Shown here one piece after another: positions 9,250-19,029 of a stretch of 64,000 nucleotides of DNA. The notes under the pieces were generated by a model, which was not told the DNA's origin, made no database searches, and was given only the letters and a program-made list of their open reading frames with translations. A program made the translations under genes and the position numbers. Source of the stretch: Halapricum desulfuricans (GTDB taxonomy: Archaea > Halobacteriota > Halobacteria > Halobacteriales > Haloarculaceae); assembly GCF_017094525.1 (NCBI RefSeq), contig NZ_CP064788.1, positions 1,907,030-1,971,029 on the forward strand, in the 5' to 3' direction. Position 1 is the first letter of the stretch; each line of letters starts with the position of its first letter.

Positions 9250-9528
9250 ATGAGCGACCTGCTCTCGGACGACGAGATCGACCGTCAGCTACCGAACGGA
9301 TGGGAACGGGACGGCGAGGAGATCACCAGGGCCTTCGAGTTCGACTCGTATCTCCCGGGCGTGGGGTTCGCGTCCGCGGTGGGCGGCCTCGCCGAGGAGG
9401 CCTGGCACCACCCCGAGATCACGATCACGTGGGGCGAGGTCGAGGTGCGGCTGACGACTCACGACGCGGGCGGGATCACCGAGAAAGACATCGAGCTCGC
9501 CGGACGCTGCAACGAGATTTACGAGTGA
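9250..9528 (+). CDS. 4a-hydroxytetrahydrobiopterin dehydratase (PCD/DCoH family)
   Basis: This 92-residue protein matches the pterin-4a-carbinolamine dehydratase fold. It carries the family motif W-H-H-P-E...W-G-E-V-x-V-x-L-T-T-H...G-G-I-T-x-x-D (residues about 57-84), which includes the catalytic histidines. In bacteria it recycles oxidised pterin cofactor; in archaea the substrate is less clear, and a role in molybdopterin or methanopterin-like cofactor repair has been suggested for relatives. ATG 9250 fits the family start; an in-frame extension upstream lacks support. Confidence 0.92.
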   Translation: MSDLLSDDEIDRQLPNGWERDGEEITRAFEFDSYLPGVGFASAVGGLAEEAWHHPEITITWGEVEVRLTTHDAGGITEKDIELAGRCNEIYE

Positions 9529-9702
9529 TCGGACGAGTGAGTCGTCGTCGCCGCTCGATGGCGGTGCCGGCACGACCGAACCCTGTCTCGAGCTAGCGTC
9601 ATACGTGGAACCGCCACTGGTGTTTTCCGGGTCGGCGTGTACGTCGCACGATAGCGTTGCCACGGGCCGCGAGTTTAAGACCGCCGGCGTGCACACACGT
9701 GT

Positions 9703-11415
9703 ATGGACGAACTAGACAAGGACCCGGAACTGCGAAGCTCCGAGGTCACGGAAGGCACGGAACGCGCCCCGCACCGGGCGATGTTCCGAGCGATGGGGTA
9801 TGACGATCAGGACCTCTCCTCGCCGATGGTCGGGATCGCCAACCCGGCGGCGGACATCACACCCTGTAACGTCCACCTCGATGAAGTCGCCGAGTCGGCC
9901 TACGAGGGCATCGACGAATCCGGCGGCATGCCCATCGAGTTCGGGACGATCACCGTCTCCGATGCGATCTCGATGGGGACCGAGGGGATGAAGGCGTCGC
10001 TGATATCCAGAGAGATGATCGCCGACTCGGTCGAACTGGTGAGTTTCGCCGAGCGAATGGACGGGCTGGTGACGATCGGCGGTTGTGACAAGAACATGCC
10101 GGGGATGATGATGGCCTCGATCCGGACCGATCTCCCTTCAGTGTTCCTCTACGGCGGGTCGATCATGCCCGGCGAGCACGACGGCCGCGAGGTGACGATC
10201 CAGAACGTCTTCGAGGGCGTCGGGGCGGTCGCGCAAGGCGAGATGTCCGAGGACGAACTCGACGAGATGGAACGCCACGCCTGTCCCGGAGCCGGCTCCT
10301 GTGGCGGGATGTTCACGGCCAACACGATGGCCTCGGTTTCGGAGGCGCTCGGGTTCGCGCCGCTGGGCAGCGCCGCGCCGCCGGCCGAGGAGTGGTCGCG
10401 CTACACGGTCGCCCGCGAGAGCGGCGAACTCGCCGTCGAGGTCGTCGAACAGCAACGTCGACCCTCGGATTTCCTCACCGAGGCGAGCTTCGAGAACGCG
10501 ATCGCGCTGCAGGTCGCCGTCGGCGGCTCGACCAACGCCGTGTTGCATCTGCTGGCGATGGCCGCCGAGGCGGGCGTCGACCTCGACATCGAGGACTTCA
10601 ACCGGATCAGCGCACGCACGCCCAAGATCGCCGACTTCCAGCCCGGCGGCGAACGGGTCATGAACGACCTCTACGAGGTCGGCGGCGTCCCGGTCGTGCT
10701 GCAGGCCCTGCGCGACGCCGACCTGATCGACGGCGATGCCCGGACGGTCACGGGCAACACCATCGGCGAGGAACTGGACGCGATGGAACTGCCGACGATC
10801 GGGGAACTCGACGTCGACTACCTCCGGCCGGTCGAGGACCCGTTCCACGAGCGGGGCGCCATCCGGATCCTCTCGGGTAACCTCGCGCCGGACGGCGCGG
10901 TCATCAAGATCACCGGCTCCGATCACCTGCACCACGAAGGGCCGGTCAGGGTCTTCGAGGAGGAGTCCGAGGCGATGGAGTACGTCCAGGAAGGCCACGT
11001 CGAGGCCGGCGACGCGATTGTCATCCGCAACGAGGGGCCACGCGGCGGGCCCGGCATGCGGGAGATGCTCGGGGTCACCTCGGCGGTCGCCGGCCAGGGC
11101 CACGCCGAGGACGTGGCGCTGCTGACCGACGGACGCTTCTCGGGGGCGACTCGCGGGTTCTCGATCGGACACGTCGCGCCGGAGGCGTACGTCGGCGGCC
11201 CGATCGCCGCACTCGAGGACGGCGACCTGATCACGATCGACATCGACGACCTCGAGCTGTCGGTCGATCTCAGCGACGACGAGATCGAACGCCGACTCGA
11301 GGCGCGCGACGAGCCCGAGCCGAACTACGAGGGCGGGTTCCTCGCGAAGTACCACCGCGACTTCGGCTCCGCGGCGAACGGTGCGGTGACGAACCCGGCA
11401 GCCAAGTGGGAGTGA
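9703..11415 (+). CDS. ilvD: dihydroxy-acid dehydratase
   Basis: This 570-residue enzyme of branched-chain amino acid synthesis converts 2,3-dihydroxy-3-methyl acids to 2-oxo acids. The Fe-S ligands are visible: C55 in TPCNVHL, C128 in [12 protein letters not shown] (with the conserved DK), and C200 in [16 protein letters not shown]. Length is normal. It stands alone, with a 174-base gap upstream and an 80-bp palindromic element whose first base is the last base of its own stop codon. Confidence 0.97.
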   Translation: MDELDKDPELRSSEVTEGTERAPHRAMFRAMGYDDQDLSSPMVGIANPAADITPCNVHLDEVAESAYEGIDESGGMPIEFGTITVSDAISMGTEGMKASLISREMIADSVELVSFAERMDGLVTIGGCDKNMPGMMMASIRTDLPSVFLYGGSIMPGEHDGREVTIQNVFEGVGAVAQGEMSEDELDEMERHACPGAGSCGGMFTANTMASVSEALGFAPLGSAAPPAEEWSRYTVARESGELAVEVVEQQRRPSDFLTEASFENAIALQVAVGGSTNAVLHLLAMAAEAGVDLDIEDFNRISARTPKIADFQPGGERVMNDLYEVGGVPVVLQALRDADLIDGDARTVTGNTIGEELDAMELPTIGELDVDYLRPVEDPFHERGAIRILSGNLAPDGAVIKITGSDHLHHEGPVRVFEEESEAMEYVQEGHVEAGDAIVIRNEGPRGGPGMREMLGVTSAVAGQGHAEDVALLTDGRFSGATRGFSIGHVAPEAYVGGPIAALEDGDLITIDIDDLELSVDLSDDEIERRLEARDEPEPNYEGGFLAKYHRDFGSAANGAVTNPAAKWE

Positions 11416-11494
11416 TACTGGTGGCTATACGTTCGTAACGATATCTGGCACGACGGCGTGCCAGATCATTTCGAAATGGTATAGCCACCAGTAT
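11415..11494. repeat. 80-bp nested palindromic element at the ilvD stop codon
   Basis: Perfect 16-bp terminal inverted repeats (ATACTGGTGGCTATAC at 11415-11430; complement at 11479-11494) enclose a second perfect 10-bp palindrome (ATCTGGCACG 11443-11452; CGTGCCAGAT 11457-11466) with a 4-base loop. The layout matches the 81-bp elements at 42312 and 48474, and it shares the octamer GTAACGAT with them. It could be a miniature mobile element, a REP-like element or a terminator. Confidence 0.85.
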
Positions 11495-11607
11495 GAGTCG
11501 ACGGGCGCGTACCGGTAGCCGCTTTCTCAACAGAGGGTCACCGGTAATACTCCGGCTGTGTTCGCGTTTGAGAAGAGTTAAGTCCGAACTGGAGCGAAAA
11601 TCTCGAC

Positions 11608-14034
11608 GTGCAACCGAACCAGTGGGTCATGGCGGTTATCGTGGGACTGCCGTTCCTCGCTGCAGCCCTGACGCCGCTCGTCTACCGGCTGCTCGGCGAG
11701 CGAACTGCCTACGCGTCTGCGGCGGTTGCGGCTGTCTCGTTCGGTCTCGTCGGCTGGTTTGCGACGACCGGCGCGCGCGGGCTCGTCTCCTGGACGTGGA
11801 TCGACGCGCCCGGGTTCGAGGTCGCGCTGTCGTTTTACGTCGACGGACTCTCGCTTCTGATCGGCTTTCTGGCCAGCGGGATCGGCGTCCTGATTCTCAC
11901 CTACTCCGGCGGATACATGCACGAAGAGCCGGGGAAAATGAAGTTCTACGCGACGCTGCTGGCCTTCATGGGGTCGATGCTCGGCGTAGCGTTCGCCGCC
12001 GATCTCGTGGTGCTGTTCGTCTTCTGGGAACTGACCAGCATCTCGTCGTTCATTCTGATCGGCCACTACACCGGCGAGTCGTCCTCGCGGTACGCCGCCC
12101 GCAAGTCGATGCTGATCACGGTCGCGGGTGGACTGTTCATGTTACTTGGATTTCTGTTCCTTGCCGGCGAGGGAGGGACCTTCCAGTTGCTCGGGACCGA
12201 TCGGGCGCTGCTCGCGCAGGCCGAATCACTGCGCGAGGGACTCCGTGCGGACGGGCTGTTCGTGCCCGCGCTCGTGTTGATCGGGATCGGTGCCGCCGCC
12301 AAATCCGCGCAGGTCCCACTGCATATCTGGCTGCCCAACGCGATGGAAGCGCCCACGCCGGTCTCGGCATTTCTCCACTCGGCGACGATGGTCAAGGCCG
12401 GCGTCTACCTCGTCGGACGCTTCCGCCCGCTTCTGGCCTCCGAGGAATGGCAACTGCTGTTCGTGGCGATGGGGCTGGTGACGATGACCGTCGCCGCAAT
12501 CCTGGCCGTCGGAGCCAGCGATATCAAGGAGTTGCTGGCCTACTCGACGGCGTCGCACCTCGGGTTGATCATCGCCGGGTTCGGCGTCGTCGGAGGCGGT
12601 GCGAGCGCCTACGGAGCCGAAACCGGGTCGTTCCACGTTCTCAACCACGCCGCGTTCAAGGCCGCGCTCTTTCTCGTGGCCGGGATCATCGCCCACGAGG
12701 CCGGATCGCGCCTGATCGACGACCTCGGCGGGCTGTGGCGTGACCTCCCGATTGCCGCCGGCGTGACGGTCATCGCGGCGCTCGGGATGGCCGGCGTGCC
12801 GCCGTTCAACGGCTTTTATTCCAAGGAGTTCCTCTTTGAGGCGACCTACGAACTCGCGCACGCCTCGGGCGGACTGTGGTGGATACTGCCCGCGGTCGCC
12901 GTCTTCGGGAGCGTGTTCACGTTCCTGTACTCGATCCGGTTTTTGATGCTGTTCTTCGGTGAGAAACCCGACGCGCTGGGGCACATCCACACGCCGCCGT
13001 GGTCGATGCGACTGCCCGCGGTCGCGCTGGCCGTCGTCGCCGGGCTCATCGGACTCGGCGGGATCACCGCGACGGCTGGCGTCCACATCGGCCCGCTCGA
13101 GGAGTTCGTCCGGCAGGTCGTCGGCGCGACCGCGATCGATCAGAGTGGCGAGCACGGCGCGCACTTCTCGTATTACCTGCCGACCGAGCCCACCGTGCCG
13201 GTACTGATGAGCGCGACGACGATCGGGCTCGGGGTGGTCGCCTATCCGTTCTACGACCAGCTCCGGGACGTCGTCCGTCGGCTGCGCTCGGTTTCGCTCC
13301 TCAGCGCGAACTGGTACTACGACTCGGTCGTCGAGGGACTCGATCGCTCGCGCGCGGTCGAGTCGACGATCCAGACGGGGCTGCTTCGGACCTACGCGCT
13401 GGTGTTGTTGCTCGCTGTGAGCGTCATGACGCTGCTCGCCTACGCCACAGCGGCCGTCGGACTTCCCGCGTTCGGGAGCGTCGCGAGTCCGATCCCGATG
13501 GTGATCGTCCTCGGGGTCGCGGTCGTGGCCGCGTTCGCGGTCACGCGGGCCCCGTCACACATCGCGGGCGTGCTGACGCTCTCGATTCTGGGGTTCATGG
13601 TCGCGATCTTCTACATCCTGGGAGACGCGCCGGACCTGGCGCTGACACAGCTACTCATCGAGACGCTGGTGCTGGTGCTCTTTTTGCTCGTCTTGGACAA
13701 ACTCCCACCGTTCTACGGCGAGGCGCGCCGGTGGGTACTCGCCCGGGACGCGGCCGCGTCGGCGGTCGTCGGCATCACTGTCTTTTTGACCGTCTTGGTG
13801 ACGACGGCCGCAAGTCCCGCCAGCAGGATCTCGAACTTCTTCCTCGAGCGCGGGGGCGTCCCGGCCGAGCACGGGACGTGGATTCTCGAGTACGGCGGCG
13901 GGGCCAACATCGTGAACGTCATTCTCGTCGACTTCCGCGCGTTCGATACGCTGGGCGAGATATCAGTGATCGCGATGGCCGCGCTGTCCGTGATTACGCT
14001 GGTCGCGATGCGCGAACGAGGTGACCGACAGTGA
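11608..14034 (+). CDS. mnhA: Mrp-type Na+/H+ antiporter subunit A
   Basis: This 808-residue polytopic membrane protein is homologous to complex I subunit NuoL. It has the antiporter core (residues about 70-430) with E141 (FVFWELTSISSF) and K232 (GAAAKSAQVPLHIWLPNAMEAPTPVSAFLHS region). The C-terminal region carries the MbhD-like part (SHIAGVLTLSILGFMVAIF... DLALTQLLIETL) and an MrpB-N-like part (NIVNVILVDFRAFDTLGEI). It starts with GTG at 11608. It is the first gene of a seven-gene operon, overlapping mnhB by 4 bases. The complex exports Na+ in exchange for H+ in the cytoplasmic membrane. Confidence 0.95.
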   Translation: MQPNQWVMAVIVGLPFLAAALTPLVYRLLGERTAYASAAVAAVSFGLVGWFATTGARGLVSWTWIDAPGFEVALSFYVDGLSLLIGFLASGIGVLILTYSGGYMHEEPGKMKFYATLLAFMGSMLGVAFAADLVVLFVFWELTSISSFILIGHYTGESSSRYAARKSMLITVAGGLFMLLGFLFLAGEGGTFQLLGTDRALLAQAESLREGLRADGLFVPALVLIGIGAAAKSAQVPLHIWLPNAMEAPTPVSAFLHSATMVKAGVYLVGRFRPLLASEEWQLLFVAMGLVTMTVAAILAVGASDIKELLAYSTASHLGLIIAGFGVVGGGASAYGAETGSFHVLNHAAFKAALFLVAGIIAHEAGSRLIDDLGGLWRDLPIAAGVTVIAALGMAGVPPFNGFYSKEFLFEATYELAHASGGLWWILPAVAVFGSVFTFLYSIRFLMLFFGEKPDALGHIHTPPWSMRLPAVALAVVAGLIGLGGITATAGVHIGPLEEFVRQVVGATAIDQSGEHGAHFSYYLPTEPTVPVLMSATTIGLGVVAYPFYDQLRDVVRRLRSVSLLSANWYYDSVVEGLDRSRAVESTIQTGLLRTYALVLLLAVSVMTLLAYATAAVGLPAFGSVASPIPMVIVLGVAVVAAFAVTRAPSHIAGVLTLSILGFMVAIFYILGDAPDLALTQLLIETLVLVLFLLVLDKLPPFYGEARRWVLARDAAASAVVGITVFLTVLVTTAASPASRISNFFLERGGVPAEHGTWILEYGGGANIVNVILVDFRAFDTLGEISVIAMAALSVITLVAMRERGDRQ

Positions 14035-14534
14035 CAGAGAACGAACCGACAGTCATCGCCCGTACGGTCGTTCGGATCGTCGTGCCCATCATCCTGGTGA
14101 CGGCAGTCGCGCTGCTGTTGCAGGGACACAACGCCCCCGGTGGCGGGTTCATCGGCGGAGTCCTGACCGTCGTCGCGTTCGCGCTGATCTACATCATCTA
14201 CGGGCTGGAGTACTTCGAGACGGAACTGCTCCATCGGACGGCACTGCCGCGTGCGCTTCCCGGCGAGCCGGTCGAGGACGATAGCCAGCAGCGTCCCGGC
14301 GTGACCAAGGAGTTCAGCGAAGTACTGGCGATCGGTCTGGCGCTGGCCGCCGGGAGCGGAATCGTTGCGATCGCGCTGGGATACCCGTTCCTCAGCCAGG
14401 CCGTCGTGTTCGTCACGGGAATCCCGCTGTTTCACGAGATCGAGGTCGCGTCGGCGCTGGCGTTCGACATCGGGGTGTACTTTGTCGTCGTCGGCGGGCT
14501 ACTGACGGTCATCGCGGTGGTGGGTGCGGAATGA
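14031..14534 (+). CDS. mnhB: Mrp antiporter subunit B
   Basis: This 167-residue protein has four predicted membrane helices and the MnhB signature (ARTVVRIVVPIILVTAVALLLQGHNAPGGGF). The start is GTG within the mnhA stop, and the stop overlaps mnhC (ATGA). An internal cytoplasmic loop (about 75-90) is charged. It is an essential partner of MrpA in the antiporter. Confidence 0.93.
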   Translation: MTENEPTVIARTVVRIVVPIILVTAVALLLQGHNAPGGGFIGGVLTVVAFALIYIIYGLEYFETELLHRTALPRALPGEPVEDDSQQRPGVTKEFSEVLAIGLALAAGSGIVAIALGYPFLSQAVVFVTGIPLFHEIEVASALAFDIGVYFVVVGGLLTVIAVVGAE

Positions 14535-14929
14535 TCGGCAGCGCCCTCGCCGCCGGCGGCACCGGTGGGTACGTTCCGGCTCGGGAACCGCAGTTCGTGC
14601 TGGCGGTCGTGCTCGGGTTGCTGTTCGCGCTCGGGACGTTCCTGATCCTCCGTCGCGACGTCGTCCGGGTCGTCTGGGGCGTCACGATCCTCAGTCAGGC
14701 GGCGAACGTCTACCTCGTGACGATGGGCGGGCTCGCCGGTTCGGTCCCGTTTGTCGGCCACGGCGGCGGGGAAGCGACGGCGACGACGGACCCGCTCGTT
14801 CAGGCGCTCGTGCTGACGGCGATCGTCATCGGGTTCGGGACGACCGCGTTCTCGCTGGTGTTGACCTACCGGGTGTACGAAGAGCACGGAACGATCGATC
14901 TGAAGGAAATCGGTGATACCAATGAGTGA
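14531..14929 (+). CDS. mnhC: Mrp antiporter subunit C (NuoK-like)
   Basis: This 132-residue protein has three membrane helices and is homologous to complex I subunit NuoK. The segment DVVRVVWGVTILSQAANVYLV is the conserved helix of MnhC proteins, and the C-terminal helix ALVLTAIVIGFGTTAFSLVL is typical. The N-terminus is longer than usual and glycine-rich. It overlaps mnhB and mnhD. Confidence 0.93.
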   Translation: MIGSALAAGGTGGYVPAREPQFVLAVVLGLLFALGTFLILRRDVVRVVWGVTILSQAANVYLVTMGGLAGSVPFVGHGGGEATATTDPLVQALVLTAIVIGFGTTAFSLVLTYRVYEEHGTIDLKEIGDTNE

Positions 14930-16574
14930 CGTCGTTATCGCGCCGCTTCTGGTCGCACTGGTCACGGCTGTGCTGACGCTCGTCACGCGCGCTCGTCCGG
15001 GATTGCAACGGACGCTCAGCCTCGTCGGCGGCGTCGGGTACGTCCTCGCGGTCGGTCGGCTGGTCTGGCAGGTCTTCACGGGTCCGGTACTGACCTATCA
15101 GCTGTCCGGCTGGACGGCACCGTACGGGATCACGCTCGTCGCCGACCAGCTCGCGGCGTTCATGCTCGCGATGAGCGCCGTCGTCACGATCGCGGCGCTC
15201 GCGTTCTCGACTAACTACATCGGGGCGTTCGGACAGCAGGTCGCCTACCACCCGCTCTTCCACCTCATGGTCGTCGGCGTGACGGGCGCGTTCCTCACGG
15301 GTGATATCTTCAACCTCTTCGTGTGGTTCGAGGTGATGCTCATGCCGAGTTACGTGCTCGTGGTCTTCTACAGCGGCCCGGACCACACCCGGGCGGCGCT
15401 GCAGTACACGGTCCTGAACCTGATCGGCAGCGCCGTGATGTTGCTGTCCATCGGCGGCATCTACGCCACGACGGGGACGCTCAACATGGCCGACCTGGCC
15501 GTCAGACTCGCCAACCCGGACGCGTTCGGGATCACCGTCGAGCCGGTCGTCGGACTCGCGGCGCTGCTGTTTGCAGTGTTCGCGCTCAAGGCCGGGATCG
15601 TCCCGTTCCACTTCTGGGTACCCGACGCGTACGAGGCAGCCCCCGCGCCGGTCTCGGCGATGCTGGCCGGCGTCACGAAGAAGGTCGGCGTCTACGCGAT
15701 CATCCGGCTCCTCTTTACCGTCTTCGGGGCCGCACAGCTGGATCTCGGACCGTTCGGTGACGGCTCGATGTTGCTGTTCTTCGGGCCGATACTGCTCGCG
15801 ATGGCGATCGCGAGCGCGTTCATCGGCGGGTTCGGTGCCGTCGGCCAGTCGAACCTCGATCGACTGTTAGCGTACTCCTCGATCGCACAGGTCGGGTTCA
15901 TCGTGCTCCCGCTGGCGATCGTCGCGACGATCCCGCTGGCGGGCGGCGAAACAGTCGCTGTTCTCGGCGGTGACTTTTCGGTCCCGACAGGGACCAGCGC
16001 GAACGGGCTCCGAGTCCTCGGAATCGTCGCCGCGTTGCTGTACGCGCTCAACCACGCCGTTGCGAAGTCGCTGCTGTTTCTGGTGAGCGGCACGATCAAC
16101 GAGACCGTCGGGACGATCGAGACGGACGAACTCGGCGGGCTGGCGCGCGATCGCCCGTTCCTCTCGGGCGCGTTCCTGATCGGCGGTCTGAGCCTCGTCG
16201 GGATCCCGCCGCTGATGGGCTTTTTCGGCAAACTGACCGTCTTCGAGACGGCAGCGACCGCGATCGCCACGAACGGAGCCGTCGGTGCGACCGCCGCCGT
16301 CGCCGCGCTCGGTGGCGCGATCCTCACGATCGCGTACGTCTCGAAAGTCTGGAACGACGCCTTCTGGGGGGCCCCGAGCACCCCCGTCCTCCGGGCGACG
16401 GCCCAGCCGCTCGCGCTGCTTGCGATCGTGATCGGACTCGCGCTCGCCGTGGTCGTCCTCGGGATCGGGCTTGATCCGGTCTACGAGGGAGCACACGGTG
16501 CCGCCAGCGCGGCGCTCGACCGCGGGGCATACATCGACGCTGTCGACCCGAGTTACGCGGAGGTGCAAGCATGA
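14922..16574 (+). CDS. mnhD: Mrp antiporter subunit D
   Basis: This 550-residue polytopic protein belongs to the NuoM/NuoN family. The conserved helix with E137 (LFVWFEVMLMPSYVL) and the lysine segment ALKAGIVPFHFWVPDAYEAAPAPVSAMLAGVTKKVGVYA are both intact. I prefer the ATG at 14922, which overlaps the mnhC stop by 8 bases; an in-frame GTG lies three codons upstream. It forms the second proton or sodium channel module of the Mrp complex. Confidence 0.94.
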   Translation: MSDVVIAPLLVALVTAVLTLVTRARPGLQRTLSLVGGVGYVLAVGRLVWQVFTGPVLTYQLSGWTAPYGITLVADQLAAFMLAMSAVVTIAALAFSTNYIGAFGQQVAYHPLFHLMVVGVTGAFLTGDIFNLFVWFEVMLMPSYVLVVFYSGPDHTRAALQYTVLNLIGSAVMLLSIGGIYATTGTLNMADLAVRLANPDAFGITVEPVVGLAALLFAVFALKAGIVPFHFWVPDAYEAAPAPVSAMLAGVTKKVGVYAIIRLLFTVFGAAQLDLGPFGDGSMLLFFGPILLAMAIASAFIGGFGAVGQSNLDRLLAYSSIAQVGFIVLPLAIVATIPLAGGETVAVLGGDFSVPTGTSANGLRVLGIVAALLYALNHAVAKSLLFLVSGTINETVGTIETDELGGLARDRPFLSGAFLIGGLSLVGIPPLMGFFGKLTVFETAATAIATNGAVGATAAVAALGGAILTIAYVSKVWNDAFWGAPSTPVLRATAQPLALLAIVIGLALAVVVLGIGLDPVYEGAHGAASAALDRGAYIDAVDPSYAEVQA

Positions 16575-17140
16575 AACGCTGGCCGATAGTCGGACTGACG
16601 CTGGCCGTCCTGTGGCTGTTCGTCAACGGAGCACCGCTCACGCCGACCGGCATCGTGACGACGCTGCTGGTCGGGTCGCTCGTCGGATTCCCGATCGCGT
16701 TCCTCTTCCGGCGGTTCTACACCGCCGAGATGAACGTCCGCGGCGGGCTGATCGCGGCCCCCTTCGGGATCCTGTACGTGCTGCTGTTCGTCCGCGAGTT
16801 GCTGGTCGCGAACCTTGACGTCGCCTGGCGCGTGCTGTGGCCGTCGATGCCGATCAAGCCGGACGTCGTCGAGGTGCCGCTGCGCGTCGAGTCAGATTTG
16901 GCCGTAACAACGATCGCAAACAGCATCACGCTCACGCCAGGGACGCTCACGATGGATTACGACCGCGATCGAAACACGCTGTACGTCCACGGGATCACGG
17001 GTGCGGACAGGGAAGCCGTTCTCGAGCCGATCCGACGGTGGGAGGACTACGCACTGCGGATCTTCGACGAAGAGCGCTCCCCGGGCGATCCCGTCCCCGA
17101 CCCTGCCGAGGGGCTCGGAGGTGACGACGATGGCGAGTGA
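16571..17140 (+). CDS. mnhE: Mrp antiporter subunit E
   Basis: This 189-residue protein has N-terminal membrane helices (KRWPIVGLTLAVLWLFVNG, TGIVTTLLVGSLVGFPIAFLF) and the MnhE cytoplasmic domain with SITLTPGTLTMDYDRDRNTLYVHGI. The acidic C-terminal tail is a haloarchaeal addition. It starts inside the mnhD stop (ATGA) and runs 11 bases into mnhF. Confidence 0.93.
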   Translation: MKRWPIVGLTLAVLWLFVNGAPLTPTGIVTTLLVGSLVGFPIAFLFRRFYTAEMNVRGGLIAAPFGILYVLLFVRELLVANLDVAWRVLWPSMPIKPDVVEVPLRVESDLAVTTIANSITLTPGTLTMDYDRDRNTLYVHGITGADREAVLEPIRRWEDYALRIFDEERSPGDPVPDPAEGLGGDDDGE

Positions 17141-17420
17141 ACTCCCGGCGGTGCTCGATACGGCAGTGCTGGCCGCGCTCGTGCTCGCCAGCGTGCTCAC
17201 GCTGCTTGCGAGCTACCGGGTCATCGTCGGCCCGACGACGCCGGACCGGGTCGTCTCGCTTGACACAATCGGGACGAACGTCGTCGCGATCGCGATCCTC
17301 TATGCGATCCAGACTGGCGAGGGACTGTTCGTGACCGTGAGTCTCGTCCTCGCGATCATCGGGTTCGTGAGTACGATCGCCGTCGCACGCTTCGTTACGG
17401 AAGGTGACATCATCGAATGA
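17130..17420 (+). CDS. mnhF: Mrp antiporter subunit F
   Basis: This 96-residue protein has three membrane helices and the family motif YRVIVGPTTPDRVVSLDTIGTN. An upstream in-frame extension exists but lies inside mnhE; ATG 17130 gives the normal MnhF length. It overlaps mnhE by 11 bases and mnhG by 4. Confidence 0.92.
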   Translation: MASELPAVLDTAVLAALVLASVLTLLASYRVIVGPTTPDRVVSLDTIGTNVVAIAILYAIQTGEGLFVTVSLVLAIIGFVSTIAVARFVTEGDIIE

Positions 17421-17758
17421 CCATGCACGTACTTCGCGTTGCTGTCCTAGCCGCGTTGCTCGCGATCGGATCGTTCTTCCTGCTCGTCGGGACAGTCGGG
17501 TTGCTCCGGTTGCCCGACGTCTACAACCGAATGCACGCCACGAGCAAGGCGACGACGCTGGGCGCGGCGTCGCTGTTTCTCGCCGGCGCAGTGTACTTCG
17601 GTCCGGAGGGCCCTGGGCTGGTGTCGCTGGTCGGGATCGTCTTTCTGTTTCTGACGGCCCCGACGGGCGCACACGTCATCTCTCGGGCCGCCCACAAGAT
17701 GGGGGTCCCGTTTTACGGTGACGCCGACTGGCCGGACCCGGGACGCGAAGAACAGTAG
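17417..17758 (+). CDS. mnhG: Mrp antiporter subunit G
   Basis: This 113-residue protein has three membrane helices and the MnhG signature GLLRLPDVYNRMHATSKATTLG. It is the last gene of the operon, so all of subunits A to G are present in the canonical order. The gene ends 7 bases before the stop of the convergent coaBC gene. Confidence 0.94.
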   Translation: MTMHVLRVAVLAALLAIGSFFLLVGTVGLLRLPDVYNRMHATSKATTLGAASLFLAGAVYFGPEGPGLVSLVGIVFLFLTAPTGAHVISRAAHKMGVPFYGDADWPDPGREEQ

Positions 17759-17765
17759 TACGTCG

Positions 17766-18917
17766 CTACGTGATGTTCGCCAGCCGATCCGCGACAGCCG
17801 CCCCGAGAGTCGCCTTCGAGCCGCTGACTGCCTCGACGTCGTCGTCGACCAGCAGCGCGCGCGTCTCGTCTTCGCCCATCACGGCCGCGTCGTTGGCCAC
17901 GACGAACGCCAGTCCGACCCGATCGCGCAGCTCGCGTGCCTGCTCGATCATGGCCTCGTCGTCACCGCTCGTCTCGGCCTTGAACCCGACCATCGGCAGG
18001 TCCGGGTGCGCCTCCCGAATCGTATCCAGTACCTTCGGCGTCGGCTGGAGGTCAAGCGTCAGCGACGCCTGCCCCGAGCGGAGCTTCTCGTCGGCGGTCT
18101 CGACAGTGTAGTCAGCGATTGCCGCCGCCGAGACGAGCGCGTCCGCGCCCGCAGCGGCGTCCTTGACGGCCGCGAGCATCTCTGCCGTGCTCTCGACCGA
18201 TTCGACGGTCGCGTAGGGGACATCCGGACCGTCCTGCACCAGCGTCACGTCCGCCCCGCGGACGTAGCAGGCTCGCGCGACCGCACGGCCGGTCGCCCCG
18301 CTCGCGCGGTTCGAGAGCGTCCGGATCGGGTCGATCGATTCCGTGGTCGCGCCGGCCGTGACGACGACGTGCCGGCCGTCGAGCGGGCGGTCGCCGACGG
18401 CGCGGGCGACGCCGGTCGCGATCGCCTCGTCGCTGGCGATCTTGGCCTTGCCCTCCTCGATCCGTGGCTCGACGAAGTGGACACCCCACGACTCGAGCTG
18501 TTCGATGGCCTCGAGCACGCCCGGGTGGTCGTACATCGGCTTGTGCATCGCCGGGACGACGACCACCGGCAACCCCGATCCGAGCGCGGTCGTCGCACAC
18601 GTCGTCACCGGCGTGTCGTCGACGGCGCTGGCCATCTTGCCAACGGTGTTGGCCGTCGCCGGCGAGACCAGGTACACGTCCGCCCAGCCCTCGACGCCGC
18701 AGAGATCGACGTGTTCGACGGCCCCGGTGATCTCGGTGACGACGTCGTTCTCGGTCGCGAACTCGACCGACCACGGATGGATGATGTTCGTCGCCTCGGG
18801 GGTCATGACGGCCCGCACGTTCGCCCCGCGACGCCTGAGTTCGTGGACGAACTCGACGGTTCTGACGGCCGCGATCGACCCCGTGATCCCGAGCGCGACG
18901 TTGATGCCCTCCAGCAT
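17766..18917 (-). CDS. coaBC: bifunctional phosphopantothenoylcysteine decarboxylase / phosphopantothenate-cysteine ligase
   Basis: This 383-residue coenzyme A synthesis enzyme has an N-terminal FMN-dependent CoaC domain (LGITGSIAAVRTVEFVHELRR; catalytic His in VEHVDL, H69; PAMH at 122-125) and a C-terminal CoaB domain (VVVTAGATTESIDPIRTLSNRASG; AAAIADY; KVLDTIREAHPDLPMVGFKAET). I chose the ATG at 18917, because the ORF upstream to 19211 lacks family similarity. It is convergent with the Mrp operon. Confidence 0.94.
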   Translation of the reverse strand: MLEGINVALGITGSIAAVRTVEFVHELRRRGANVRAVMTPEATNIIHPWSVEFATENDVVTEITGAVEHVDLCGVEGWADVYLVSPATANTVGKMASAVDDTPVTTCATTALGSGLPVVVVPAMHKPMYDHPGVLEAIEQLESWGVHFVEPRIEEGKAKIASDEAIATGVARAVGDRPLDGRHVVVTAGATTESIDPIRTLSNRASGATGRAVARACYVRGADVTLVQDGPDVPYATVESVESTAEMLAAVKDAAAGADALVSAAAIADYTVETADEKLRSGQASLTLDLQPTPKVLDTIREAHPDLPMVGFKAETSGDDEAMIEQARELRDRVGLAFVVANDAAVMGEDETRALLVDDDVEAVSGSKATLGAAVADRLANIT

Positions 18918-19029
18918 ACCTCCCGCTTGGCCGGGCGGGGGTTTGAAACCATCTCTCTCGGAACAGGCGAAGCAATCCGTCGGTCGCCGAAAAGCATGCT
19001 TGTCTCGAAGTCGATATCCCGCACGCACC

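Noticed and set aside
10138-11355. 405-codon ORF opposite ilvD
   Set aside because: A mirror of ilvD, with low-complexity Asp/Arg composition and no motif.
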